Below are positions 1 through 10,470 of a stretch of 64,000 bases of DNA, piece by piece. The notes beneath the pieces are model-generated. The model was given only the letters and a program-made list of their open reading frames with translations, had not been told where the DNA came from and ran no database searches. The DNA comes from Perkinsus olseni. Lineage: Eukaryota > Perkinsozoa > Perkinsida. How positions within the stretch are numbered: the first letter of the stretch is position 1; every line of letters starts with the position of its first letter. Location: assembly GCA_013115125.1 (NCBI GenBank), contig JABANN010000098.1, positions 1 through 64,000 on the forward strand. Reading direction: 5' to 3'. The translations under genes were made by a program, and so were the position numbers.

Positions 1-2929
1 GCCAACGTTGTCAACATTAGCTGCGTTCGGAATTTGGACAACGTTGACGATGTTGACGAAATTAGGAGCCCCGGATGTGGATACGTACGGATGTGGGGCG
101 CCGTCGTTATAGGCTCATTCATGGGTGATTCAGCTGCTGAGTATTGCTGCTTTGATGTTTCTTATGTATGATAATGCTGAGGGCAGCAGGGATACTTTTA
201 TGGTATCCCTAGTGTCGTCTCTACAGTTGCGCTGCTTTGCCATTAGCTGTGCTGCCTACACAGTTGCACGCATACTCGAGGTTTTCTTGGCGCCTCCCTT
301 CACCCTTGTGTTAGAGTCAACTTAGGCACGTAACACCGTATAATTGGTTGAGGATCGTTTGGTCGTGAAAGAGATCTTCTCCATCATTGCTATTTCCATG
401 GTAATCCGCTTGAGCCAGTTGTCTTGTGCATTTTCTTCAGGTAAAGCGAATGCGTTTTTCTCACAGGCACACTGTGAATCTGTAATCACCACTCGACTTC
501 CTCCTGTTGATGAGCGGGCCTTGGGGGTCAGTGATGTCAGTGTCCATTAATGATGTCATTCTGATGTTATTCCAATCAACTCTGCTAAGTATGGCTACTT
601 TTTGATGGGAGAACGAGAGACTCTGTTCTTTCTTTGCATGCACTGGGAATCTCTCTAACTTGGCCTTGCGAGTCAGTGATTAATCTGGGCCGGGCATTTC
701 GGAATGAGTTGGTCGAGGAGTGGTATGACCCTGATCATTTTCAGGGTTAATTCAACTTCACTCTCCCCAACGGCCTGAGCGGGAGGGAGGAGGATTGTAT
801 AATTTGTGAATAATAATAACAACGAGATGATGGAATATATCAACTTGAAGGACCCGGTCATGTGGGCGTGCTTTGGGGTATCTTTCATCCTCGTCGTGGC
901 CGCGAGCATCCTACTGTTATATCCGCGGAAATCTGGGCAGCAAGCCAAGGTAGTATTAGAGGTGGTAGGAGGGCTCGGCTTAGGTTCATCCGCCAAAATA
1001 CTGTCGCTACAGCTCTTGAACTGAATGGAATTCTCGAGTTTTATGGTCCTTTGCGGTGGCTTCCTTGTCGCGTAATATCAAGGTATTAGTTTTTTCCCGG
1101 AAATTGCTAGCCATTGTACCAGTGCGTTATACTGCCTCGCCGACGGGAACTCCTGGGAAGATATTATGCAGTTCCACTAGGATGGCAATACCGTAACACC
1201 CCCGACTCAGATGCGCTGCGCTGCCATGTTGATTCGTTGGGCTGATTATTATCCTGTTCCCTATGCTACTACTTGCGCTGATTCAGCGTTTCTGGACGCA
1301 AATTTCCCTTTGTAAGGCGTTCGTCATAGCGATTGTGTGAGATAAACAGTACAGACGATGTATCAAGATCCATACTGCATTCATGATGGGAGTGATTTGC
1401 GGAATTTATGGTATATCTAAGATTATGTGAAATTGGGAGTTTAATTAACGCATAAGTATAATATGAAAATTTATGGGGATAAAATAAATTGAACGTTTTT
1501 TGGGAAGCTTTGGTGACTAGTCGGGTTCTCAAGCCGCTTCTGAATTGATGAGTTTTTAATGATCCACTAAGATGAGTCAGCGCAAGGTGGTCATGTGCGC
1601 ATAACCATTCGGAGTTTTGGTCTTTGCAGAGAATGTCGCCCTTCGAGCTCGCCGCGGCTTTCCTTCCCGAGAGGTCCTCTGATGGCAAAGTTCACCAGTC
1701 CTTACCGAAGGTGTCGGGTTCAATTCCCAGGGCCGTCATCTCAAGCGATGTACTCAGGATTTTCGACTACTGGTGATTTGTAATCCCATTTCTGGCGGAG
1801 GGCTCGGTCGGAAGGTCTATGATAATATTGTGAAGGTCATAAGGGAGAGTCCGATGATCAGTTTTCACTCGGTGCTCATTTTACGCGGTCATACCACATA
1901 TCAGCGAATGCGCAGAAGAATAACTGATATGACAGTGTCCTAACAACCAATTGAATGCATCCAACCCGTTCCAAAGTCGCGCCGACGAATTTTTTACGGT
2001 CCCTGAGAAATTGCTGTTAATGAGGGGGCGGGCGGTTTCATTGGTGACTGTGGCCTTCAACAGTGATTGAAGAATTCTCCGTCTTCGCTTGTGCGCTCCA
2101 GCGCTCTCCTGTGGGGCACGACCGGGGTGTGTGAGGAATGGCTGGTAGAAGTCTGGCAATCCAGTAGGGATGGTTCCTTCGCTCTGTCGGAGGAAACAGG
2201 AGTTTTGCGGGGATAGTAAGTTTGGAAATACTCGAAAAGATTTCGAAACTTAGAACCGAAAGGCCGGCTCTCGAAAGCGGGTGGCCTCTTGACGATCAGC
2301 GATTCCCTTGCTTCGGAAGGAGTGGCTGCGGCTCTCATCCTCTCCAGCAATATGTCATATCCTACGTGAAGTTTCGGAAAAGGTATCGTTCTGTGTCCTT
2401 AGGTAATGCTCGATCGAAGCGAAGTGCCGTACGAGGTTGTATTCACAGAGCACGTTGGTCACGCCTATGACTTGGGCGCTGATCTTGATATTGATTTGTG
2501 AGTTCGAATAGCGGGGATATGGGACTTGATTGATTCGCGAGTTTTGGTTGGAGGTCTGGAGGAGTTTCCGCTCGGAATTGTAGGGGCCATCGTGGTACTT
2601 GTACTGTAGAAGGAGCATGGATCGCGTTCTCGCAGTGCGACAGCGTGAAGTGGGGAATTTTCAGCTACTGAAAGTGAAAATGGCGTATAAATGGACGAAT
2701 GGAGGCCGGCTGTTGTATGCTAGTTCAGTCGCGCTTGCTGAGGTTGCGCACGGGAAAGGATTCTCAGGTACTCGGCGATCGCTGTAATAGGAGGAGATTG
2801 TCTGTTGCATGAGCTTCTACAGGGAGTGTAACAGCGCTTCATACCGCGTGCATACCAAATTTTTCGTACTTCTTCTTGCAGGTACAGTTCATCCAAAACT
2901 CTTTCTACGCTTGAGCTGCTTCTTTCCAG
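1..2929. other. No confident gene; scattered short ORFs
   Basis: I see no assembled gene here. The only coding-like piece is at about 806-950 on the plus strand, where an open frame carries a roughly 20-residue hydrophobic segment followed by a basic stretch and then a possible GTAGTA donor. This could be a membrane-anchor exon but has no supporting neighbours. The rest consists of short open frames on both strands with no recognisable motif. A tRNA-like repeat lies at about 1690-1740 and is listed separately. Confidence 0.4.
1690..1740 (+). repeat. tRNA-like (SINE-like) repeat, copy 1
   Basis: The stretch TCCTTACCGAAGGT followed by GGGTTCAATTCCC resembles the anticodon-arm to T-arm part of a tRNA, including a good Pol III B-box. 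A matching arrangement occurs at 3255-3315. The acceptor stem does not close and the T stem has a mismatch, so this is not a functional tRNA. A tRNA-derived SINE remnant is the likeliest reading. Confidence 0.3.
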
Positions 2930-3130
2930 GCTTCCGTTGGCAATAATCCCGGCTGGAACCAAGTAACTCGGCGTGGTCTGTGTCTGCTGATCGCTGAATA
3001 TTCTTTTCGTGGGATGCTTCGCTCCGCTGTGGATTTGATGGAGCGTCCATCTGCTATTTTGGTGTACATGTCCATCAAAGTCATGATCGGGCGTCATCCA
3101 GAGGAAGGACGGATTTCGGAAATCTCGTAA
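2930..3130 (+). CDS. Possible 3'-terminal exon, unknown product
   Basis: A pyrimidine-rich acceptor (TCTTTCCAG) ends at 2929 and is followed by 66 open codons and a TAA stop. The predicted peptide is rich in Arg, Leu and Met (it contains GLCLLIAEYSFRGMLRS) and looks like a protein tail. I cannot join it convincingly to an upstream exon and do not recognise a family. It could be the last exon of a decayed gene or a chance open frame. Confidence 0.25.
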   Translation, partial: ASVGNNPGWNQVTRRGLCLLIAEYSFRGMLRSAVDLMERPSAILVYMSIKVMIGRHPEEGRISEIS

Positions 3131-4545
3131 ATTTTTTGCTTTCTTCTTTGAACCACTTTGATTTCAGTGATGGTCTGGCAAACAGTTTGGGAATGCCGAA
3201 CGCATATTTGGCATGTAAAAGGATGTTGGACGCGATTCACACCGGCCAATACAGGTGAGATAGGAGCGCGGACGGTTCCTTACCCGAAGGTCTGATGTTC
3301 GATCCCTGCATCGTGCATGTAGGCCTTTGGATTTGTATCATGCTGTGAGGGAGTCGTCAATAGCCCCGGATGATGGCACTGAAACGGCGGCGGAGGAGGA
3401 GAGCAGGGTTAGCGAAGATCAGGGGTAGTAGGTTTGTGCATGCGTGCAAGTGATACCAACTTTTCAGCAGATGTGGCGTGGTTGACCTTACTATGACTTG
3501 CTGGGGATTCATTGCTGATGTTGAGATGATAACGCGACGGACACTTGGACGTGAGTTATCTTCTCACCCGGGTTCTAGTCCCACAGGTGTCATTCTACCA
3601 GGCATACCCCGACAAGTGGGGAGGGTGATAGCAGCCTTAGTGAGCATTCTTCGAATGGACGCTAAGGCCGGGCATTTAGTGCTCTACTGCAAGGAGCCGG
3701 TCCCTAAGGAACTCTCTGGTGAGCACAGCGGGCTTGAGCGTCTTTAATAGAGAAATGCTGGTTGATATATTGGAAGAGCAAAAGTAGCATAGACAGGGAC
3801 GCGCTTCCACTGAGTCGGTCTCGGAGAACGCCCCTGGCGGGATTGTAAGACAATTATGAGAAGGTCTAAAATGTAAATTTTTTTCCACCGTGGGCGAGAG
3901 ACGCTGCCCATTAGTTAACTCCTGGGAGCATTCCGTTCAGGTCTGGGACTTCCTCAACCCAAGACTTCTGTGACGACGATAAGAGGCCCGATAATGAGTA
4001 TCACAGTCACTAACGTGAGTCATGCTGCTGGTAAGTGTGGTGGGGAGAATGTCGAGTATGGAGCGGTCAGTCTGTGCTGCTGTTTTCAGGAGATTTCATC
4101 GTGGATCCAAATGCTCGGTGTGATGACGGTGTGCTCTCCGTTTGTGTGATAAGGAGCTGCAGTCGATGGCAGGTGGGACAGAAAAGATCGAATCACGTCG
4201 GGGAGATGGATTATATCGTATTAGGCGATCGAGACGCTGCTGGCGATGAAGACAGGCTCGCATCTTGCCCTCCCATGGATAGAAACTTACACTTGCTCAA
4301 AGGTGAGAAGAGTCTTCGGACGGCCTCATCCGCGATCATAAGCGCGTCCGCGTAGCGTGGTGCGTTCAGTCGATCCCCTGAAATTGGAGTGCGTGTTGTG
4401 GACGGCTCAACTATTTTTCCGAGTGTGCAGTTGGACTCGGGCCAGTACGAAACCGCGTTGTTGTATTCAAAATAGGCCCGCTTATTGGACGAACTCCTCT
4501 TGCACGATAAATATCTTCGCGTGATGAGTTTGCCATGCCGTCGTC
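3131..4545. other. Unassigned stretch with exon-like fragments
   Basis: Several AG-acceptor and GT-donor pairs frame short open stretches, for example near 3470-3560, 3600-3710 and 4090-4300. They do not join into one sensible protein by eye. A second tRNA-like repeat copy sits at 3255-3315. I see no other defined feature. Confidence 0.3.
3255..3315 (+). repeat. tRNA-like (SINE-like) repeat, copy 2
   Basis: This copy contains a D-arm-like TAGGAGCGC, then TTCCTTACCCGAAGGT and a B-box-like GTTCGATCCC, in the order and spacing of the second half of a tRNA. It shares the TCCTTACC-GAAGGT core with the repeat at 1690-1740. The T stem and acceptor do not pair properly, so it is read as a tRNA-derived repeat rather than a tRNA gene. 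Confidence 0.35.
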
Positions 4546-4654
4546 GTGTCTTATCTTCATCAACTTGCGAGAGAGCATCGGATATCTTTTCAGGTGTACA
4601 TTCGGAATGATACGGGAGAGGTTACCATCGGCGGCATGGGCGAGTCGGAGCTAG
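4546..4654 (+). pseudogene. Fragment resembling EF-G-type GTPase domain III
   Basis: An open stretch ends at a GTAAAG donor and encodes a peptide with the pattern L-x2-L-x-R-E-H ... DTGEVTIGGMGESEL. In EF-G family proteins this zone reads L-x2-L-x-x-ED ... ETGE-x-II-SGMGELHL, so the match is short but in the right order. The usual His-Leu after GMGE is replaced. I found no G1-G5 motifs or domain IV nearby, so this is at best a relic or one divergent exon. Confidence 0.25.
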
Positions 4655-4819
4655 GTAAAGATACTACGTCGGCGTATCTTTTGCGCATGCGTGCAACTGT
4701 GTTAGATCCCAGACAAGCCTCTGATAACTCCACGGAAGGTCCTGACGGGATCCTTCTGACGTGTATGGGAGGGTCTGCTAAACTGATGTGCTGAGATGCA
4801 GCCGTCAGTGTCCGACTCT

Positions 4820-5150
4820 TCTTGTCTAAGTGTATAATGATTCGTCTCCTTCGGCCTTTGACTTGCGTTCGGCCTCGTACCGTTATCGTTAGGCGAGATT
4901 TGTGTTCGAGACTGGTGTCAAGAACACGAACAGCAACCGTCGCGTTGCCCGTGTGTGAGCGGACTGGGCTTGTGTATGCCATACACTGTATGGAGACACT
5001 ATTGGGCTCGAAGCGTTGGATTCCCTTTTTGCGTGGAAACGAAATTACACACGTCTGAGTCAGACGTAACCGTCGGTTACTAACCGACCGTCTGAGACGG
5101 TCTGACATGGTAGATTATACGAGTCACAAGTAAGACGTTCTTCAACCTCA
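4820..5150. repeat. Inverted-repeat element, family A, copy 1
   Basis: The right end (about 5010-5150) matches the right end of the element at 33839-34223: a GGAAACGAA block, an ACACGTC-type block, then GGTAGATNA...GAGTCACAAG. The left end near 4820 (CTTGTCTAAGTGTATAAT) resembles the matching inverted terminus. A palindrome, GTCGGTTAcTAACCGAC, lies inside at about 5070. No ORF with a transposase signature is present, so it is read as a non-autonomous (MITE-like) element. Confidence 0.45.
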
Positions 5151-5294
5151 ACCAGCCAAACAGCTACGGTGCGCAAGTCAGGAGGTTCCGTCCTGAGCTA
5201 ACATGCATCACGACCCATAGACCAGACGACAACTCTGTGCTACTCCTGGAGAAAGTCGTGGAGTGGGCGACCACTCCCGTCACCATTTCGCTCG

Positions 5295-5405
5295 TTCTCG
5301 GGATGCGGGTTGGGTTGATTTCATGGGTGGTGATGGTATACTAGCAGCATGTTGCCCTTTTAGTTATACTTCTGCCCGTTCATAGAAAGTTGGTATGAAC
5401 GCCGC
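5295..5405. repeat. Partial copy of MITE-like family B
   Basis: This stretch carries GGGTTGGGTTGA, GATGGTATACTAGCAGCA, AGTTATACTTCTGCCCGTTC and AGTTGGTATGAACGC. The same blocks occur in the element at 24881-25034, where they lie between inverted termini. It abuts the end of family A copy 1, so the two elements may be nested or adjacent insertions. Confidence 0.5.
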
Positions 5406-5589
5406 GCTTCATGACCGCCATTCAGCTTTGGAATTCAGAATTGGATTCGAACAAGCGCATACGTATTATCGAGTGCGTGCGGATAGACAGTCGCATGATA
5501 TGGTAAATCAGTCAAGTTCGCCCGGGGTACAAAGATGGGTCAGAGTCGAAATACGTAATTTATGGCTTCGATGCAAGAGAGGATTAGTC

Positions 5590-5762
5590 TAAGCAAGTTT
5601 ATCGGGTCGAATTCCGCCCGCCGGAAATGTAGCGCTCAGTTACATGGAAACCGTCGAAGCGAAACAACTCATGATGGGAAGATTCTGTGCGCCACCGGCT
5701 CGCTCGGAAAACTTGGAAAACATAAACTTTCCCAGCCATTAGCTCTGTGCGCCGTGTAGAAC
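5590..5762 (+). repeat. Dispersed repeat, family C, copy 1
   Basis: About 170 bp here matches 12320-12490 in the same orientation. Shared blocks include GCAAGTTTATCG, CCGGAAATGTA, TTCTG(T/C)GCGCCACCGGCTC, and CCATTAGCTCT followed by GCGCCGTGTAGAA. There are interspersed substitutions and small indels. No reading frame is conserved between copies, so it is read as an old non-coding repeat. A short hairpin (CTCCGGAA/TTCCGGAG) follows at about 5787-5812. Confidence 0.55.
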
Positions 5763-6143
5763 GGTTCTACTAGAACCTGAAACTCCGGAAGGTCTAACAA
5801 TTCCGGAGAATAGCCAAGCTGAGGGCACGCATGTACATAGCTTGAGCGTAGCGAGCCGTTACACCAATACAAATGCGAGCGAGACAGCAGGGAGTTCCTT
5901 CCACATATGAAGTCAAGATAGTTGCAGCGATGATAGTCTAGTCGGCCGAGTAGTACTAAAACAAGTGAAAGGCTTCCACTGGAAGCTGTTACATAGCGTA
6001 TAGTCGTCACTACGCAGTTAGTATAGTGCACGAGGGATTGGACATGTACACGCATGCTCAAGGATCGTTCGCAGATTGACAATGAGTTGTCAGCACGCTT
6101 TCTCAGCTCTGGTTGACACCTAAGCACGGCTTCCTCGCAATCT

Positions 6144-6602
6144 ATGCTTTCCGTCATCCTCGTCATCGGAGTTCTCATCAGCGTCAATGATGCGTATCTG
6201 CCTAACGGCAACTTTGCGGGAAGAGTTTCGTCCCCCTACCTCTTCGTCGACTGTACCTTCATCCCTGCTTCTGGCGTCTCCTCTGTGCACATGGTGGTCG
6301 GATGTGATAAGCAACAACCCGCAGCCGTGGGGCGGTTCGAAATCGAGCCGGCGGCCGATTATCCCGACCGGTATCTTATCGTAGGTTCTCAGAGCCCGAG
6401 TCACAGAAGTATGATGGATGAACTAAAAAGGATGTGTCCGTGGCGTGGATTCAAGAACAACGATTTCATGAGGTTCAACAGGGTTAAGGGAAATGTTACC
6501 GCAGAAGATGATTACCGTGTATACTATGACACCGCCAGACGGTCGGTCCTCCTGAAGCAACTTAGTTCTACTCCCTATCCGGATTGGTGGAGTCGTGCTT
6601 GA
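6144..6602 (+). CDS. Small predicted secreted protein
   Basis: This is an intronless 152-codon ORF. The first 18 or so residues (MLSVILVIGVLISVNDAY) form a clear signal peptide, so the product probably enters the secretory pathway. The mature part starts LPNGNFAG and continues as a mixed beta-type sequence with three cysteines. A short N-terminal signal with an LPxG-like start fits my general impression of lineage-specific secreted proteins of Perkinsus-like protists; I could not check this. No catalytic motif is visible. The ATG at 6144 is chosen because the signal peptide follows immediately. The minus-strand ORF over its 5' end is a shadow. Confidence 0.6.
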   Translation: MLSVILVIGVLISVNDAYLPNGNFAGRVSSPYLFVDCTFIPASGVSSVHMVVGCDKQQPAAVGRFEIEPAADYPDRYLIVGSQSPSHRSMMDELKRMCPWRGFKNNDFMRFNRVKGNVTAEDDYRVYYDTARRSVLLKQLSSTPYPDWWSRA

Positions 6603-6779
6603 ATGTCCACGTCACATGCGTTCATGTGGTTGAACGGAGAGGCTGCTGTTATCGAGCATTCGAGCGACGTCTTTGTATCGTTTGTTTGTTACCCCTGTAG
6701 TGTTCATCTATCGAATAGCATGCTTTAGAGTGTTGTGTCAGTGTTGTAATGCTTTTGATGATTGTGATCTCAGATCAGT

Positions 6780-7185
6780 TGTGTGGTTATAGTTACGTAG
6801 TTCAGGAAGGCGATCACATTAGCATACGATCGAGAAAGGGCTCGTGATACAGCGAGTCCATCCTTTCTTTGTTTGCATTCTCTTTATTGGACTTATTGAG
6901 GGACAGTGGGGGGTCGAGGACCCACAAGACTACAAGATTTCTTCTGTGACGTGATCAATCCTCATTCGTGATGTTTGCTGTGAAGTCCGTGCTTTGTCGC
7001 ATAATTCGTCAGTCATATGTTGTGATACTCATGTATTTCAGGGAGTCTCGATTTTTGGTGTATTTCGACACTATCGCCCCAACAGGGAGGATATTCTTAT
7101 CACAGAAGATGGTGAGTTGCACGAAGGTCAGTCTTCGATGAAGCCCCCCCCGGGGACTCCGCCGCGCAAAGGGTCGTGTCGCAGT
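6780..7185 (+). repeat. Dispersed repeat, family D, copy 1
   Basis: This region aligns over about 400 bp with the reverse complement of 32340-32755. Shared blocks include ATCCTTTCTTT, CTTATTGAG, GACG(T/C)GA(T/C)CAAT, ATTCGTGATGTTT(G/A)CTGTGA, and CATATGTTGTGATACTCA. Both copies contain a short open stretch starting CCDTH, with many replacement changes. It is an old dispersed element or a decayed duplicated gene segment just downstream of the secreted-protein ORF. Confidence 0.55.
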
Positions 7186-7591
7186 AATTCTTGTTCGGTG
7201 TCACTGGCACTGAATCAGTTCCCCCGGTATGAACATCTGTTGGCCACTATCAACCACCCACGAACGGGAACTATGGGCGATGGCATCGCCATCGATGCTA
7301 CTCCTATTTCTGTCATTTTCGCTGCTGCTACTGTTGAGTCTATGGAAGCTGGGTCGCATTCTATGTGCCTGGCATTCAGACTCACATAAGAGAGGTGGTT
7401 ACTGCCGTTTTGGTGGTTTTGAGTCGCCTGGCCGCGTGGCGGCCGCGAGGCTCGCGGCGAGCGAGAGTGAGACTGATACTCATCAAGTCCCAGGTATTAG
7501 AGTGACTAGCGGTACTGTGAGTCTTTCTGATTAATTTCTATCGTCTAAATTTCTTATTGTGCTGTTAATTGTGTTTTGCCTCTCGCGCGTT

Positions 7592-8117
7592 ATGCCAACC
7601 ATGCCCCGGCAAACGAAATTGACGAAAGCGAAAAGTTCGGTTTCGTATCGGTTTCGGTCGAGCAGCGACCGAAACCGTGGCCTTACCTTGCGCCACTCCC
7701 GCCATTTCGCCTAGGCATCCTTTTACTTCGAGCTCCTTTTGATATACGTTTACAGCATTGCCTTTTGACGTGTGACCCCGCGGGAGTAGTTGAAACAACT
7801 GATTCGAATCTAGACTATAGAGTCCAGAGCGGAGTCTTCTCGAAAGACCATGATGATCTGACCATCTGAGTATCAAATTGATACTCAGATGGTCAGAATA
7901 TCATGGTTCGAATCAAATTCTCTCAGCATCAAAGAGTATTGAGTATCGTCAGAGCGTCAGAATATCAAATCGAAAATTATTACCGAAAATTCGAAACAAA
8001 AACGAAATTCGGCGACGCTGATCCGAACCGAAACCGATCGAAACGGATGCTCTCAACAAAAAATCGAAACCGAAAAACGAAACCATTTCCGTTCGGTTGC
8101 CGGGGCATGATGCCAAC
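7592..8117. mobile_element. Non-autonomous hAT-type MITE with target duplication
   Basis: The element runs from 7600 to 8109 (510 bp). It begins CATGCCCCGGCAAACGAA and its far end, read in reverse, is CATGCCCCGGCAACCGAA, so the termini are inverted repeats. It is flanked by an exact 8-bp direct repeat, ATGCCAAC, at 7592-7599 and 8110-8117. Eight-base target duplications are typical of hAT transposons. Subterminal regions are rich in CGAAACCG-type motifs on both sides, and the centre holds a perfect 19-bp-arm hairpin (7858-7876 and 7878-7896). It carries no transposase. A decayed hAT transposase lies 370 bp away at 8480-10421, though I saw no copy of these termini there. Confidence 0.8.
7858..7896. 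repeat. Perfect 19-bp inverted repeat at MITE centre
   Basis: The arms at 7858-7876 and 7878-7896 are exact reverse complements separated by one A. Weaker complementarity continues outward on both sides (CCATGAT/ATCATGG), so the whole 510-bp element is close to a single foldback structure. Confidence 0.85.
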
Positions 8118-8479
8118 GCGTTACGGATGACCGTAAGGCTGACGCCTGCGCGTTCTTCGCGTTTTGAGTTCTAAAATCGTCTATTTCGCGTTGCGTTGTG
8201 CGTTATGCGTTATACACAACACGGGTGAAACTCCATCGCACACAAAGCTGGTGCTACGGAGATATAATCTCATTGAGCTCTGTACTACTGAGCTTTTGCT
8301 ACTAGTTGAGTTCCCTACTTTCTCGCGGAAGGCGTCGCGCATCAGTACTTTTGCGTTCTTGATCTCCCGAAAGTCGGTGGGATCTTCACGCGAGAGAAAC
8401 CTCCAGCACTTCTCTAGCTGCCTGTGGGAGGGAACCGAGTAATAGAGGACAGCGAGAAAACCCGACAGATACGCGAAAC
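8118..8479. other. No gene; GCGTT-rich stretch
   Basis: Between the hAT MITE and the transposase relic there is no coding signal. A GCGTT-type simple repeat (CGCGTTGCGTTGTGCGTTA) lies at about 8189-8210. Confidence 0.5.
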
Positions 8480-10421
8480 AATTACGCTATCGTATCCATA
8501 GCCACGAAGGGGCGAACAGCTTGCATCTTGTCTGTGGCCACTGCGAGGGGCTGTAGCATACTTTGGATTCCTTCTAACAAAGGTTTCTTGCTCAGTAGGC
8601 TCTCGAAGGACCTGCACAATTGCGAACGATAGCATTGACACACCTTAACGTAATGAACCCGAGCTCTACTGGAGTCTGTTGTTTTTTGAGAATATCGATA
8701 TGATGGCTTCCCACGAGCGAATCACTGAGGATACCATGCGTAAGGAAGAATTCCACCTTGTATCGTTGCGAATACATAGCCTGACACAGTGGAAACCCAG
8801 GTGTGATGTGCAGCTTCAACAACGACCCTTCATTACCTTACACAGTTCGGCTGCTCAGCGATCTCTACATTCATCTTTGTTCGTCTAGCCACAGCAACCA
8901 ACCTACTCACTGTGGTCAGTAGCCCAGCCACCGACGATGACTCTTCCTCTGGCAGCGGGTGCATCATATCGTTGAGGGTAGTTGACATGATTGAAAGGGT
9001 TTCTTCATTTGCTTTGGCAGCGGGACCTGTTTGCCGATTAGCGAGCCTCCTGCTTCGGCTTGTCTTCTGAGTATCTCCGGTAGCCGGGTTGGAGACTGTC
9101 GTCGCAGGGTAGGTACCAGCCTTCACTGCCAGCTGTAGTAGATGGCCATAACAGGGTATACTAGCGGCGCCCAGTGTGGTGAGCGCCTTTATGTTGGCGC
9201 TGCACGAGTCACTCAAAAAGAGGACTTCGTCCTTGCGGACGTCGTAATCGTCAAGGACCTAACATGATCTCAGTGGCTGCGATGCACTCGCAAGCGGCGG
9301 TTTAAGGAGCTCATCCGTCTACACTACGGGTACACATCAAGTAGTCTTTCACAGAATTGTACTACCGTCTGCAAAGTGCCAGCTATGTCTTCGCCCTGCC
9401 CCGATTCCAGCTTCCTCAGTGCTATCAGGACCGGCTCAGCGCCTTCATTTTCATCCTTCTCGAGGACCACCGTCGTGGCGAGAACTTCCTCGCCTTTATG
9501 ATACGTTTTCCATGCGTCAAACTGCATCTGAAAAGAGGTGTTCTGTACTCGATAGCTCACATGAAATGAACCCCAGGATGAAATCCTCACCTGCAGCGGT
9601 CGGTTTCGGCGTTTCAAGCGGCTTTTTACTTCCTCCTTAACTTTTGAGTACCTCTCCTTCACCGCGGTTGACACCGCCTTCGCACTCGGAAGGGAGCGAT
9701 CTGCGTCAAATGGCCTCCCGTTGCGAGCGCCGAGGTCCGTCGCCAACTGTATAAGCTTGCGGAAGGCCACAGATTCGGTCACTGTGAAGGGCAGAGCTTG
9801 CGCGACTATAAGGTCCACACACGCCTCGAGAAGACGACCCCGTTGGTCCCCGGCCAATGGAGTCGGATCTTTAATATAATGCAATACAGACGGAGTATCC
9901 TTTCGTTTCTCCGAGCACGCTTTAAGATGACGGGTGAGGGTACTAGTGTTACCCTTCTTGCACTTGAAGATGGTGCGGCATAAGCTGCACACAGCAAAGT
10001 CCTTGCAAACGACACGAGAATCTTTCACGCGGATCTTCATGAAGGCCGTTGTCGACCAGACGTCTGAGCGGGCACTAGAATTCTTGGGTAGGAAAGGCTC
10101 GAATATACGCTCATCCAGCTTCTTTGTGGGCTTGGGTTCCGGAAGAGAGGAATGAGTACCCGAGGCGCAGTCATCGACCTTGTCTCCTTCCGCACGCGTC
10201 CCCTGTTCCTCATTGTTGGGTGCTACGAACACCTTCTTTCTCTTTGTCGGAGGAGAACCCGTGAGGAAGCCCTTCTGTTTCGCATCACCCTTCTCGCCCT
10301 CCAACTCCAGGCGCAAGGCTCGAGCAGCGATATCAGCTGCTGTTTCAGAGATGATGGGCACCTCGTCGACCAATAGATGAGCAGCTGACGATGAAGATGA
10401 TGCCATAGATAAGCACGACAA
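8480..10421 (-). pseudogene. Decayed hAT-family transposase
   Basis: The longest frame (10421 down to 9324, 365 codons) holds a nuclear-localisation-like KRKK, then a BED-type zinc finger (W-x-CSLC ... H near SDVW, CSLCRTIFKCK and TLTRHLKAC). After a frame break at about 9217-9323, a second frame (9216-8833) has SDSCSANIKAL and CYGHLLQLAVKAG, which match the Asp block and the C-x2-H-x-LQLA block of hAT transposases. A third frame near 8590-8500 gives a peptide of the pattern LL-x-PL-x3-T, also typical of hAT enzymes, and ends in a stop before the C-terminal dimerisation domain. Frame breaks and the missing C-terminus mark it as inactive. I could not find its terminal repeats. Confidence 0.75.
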
Positions 10422-10470
10422 GATAAGCTCCTAAGAAGGCATATGCAACGTCCCGAGACCGACTTTTGCA

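Noticed and set aside
4590-5108. 172-codon minus-strand ORF
   Set aside because: It overlaps a repeat with palindromes, has no motif, and reads as low-complexity Arg/Ser/Val sequence.
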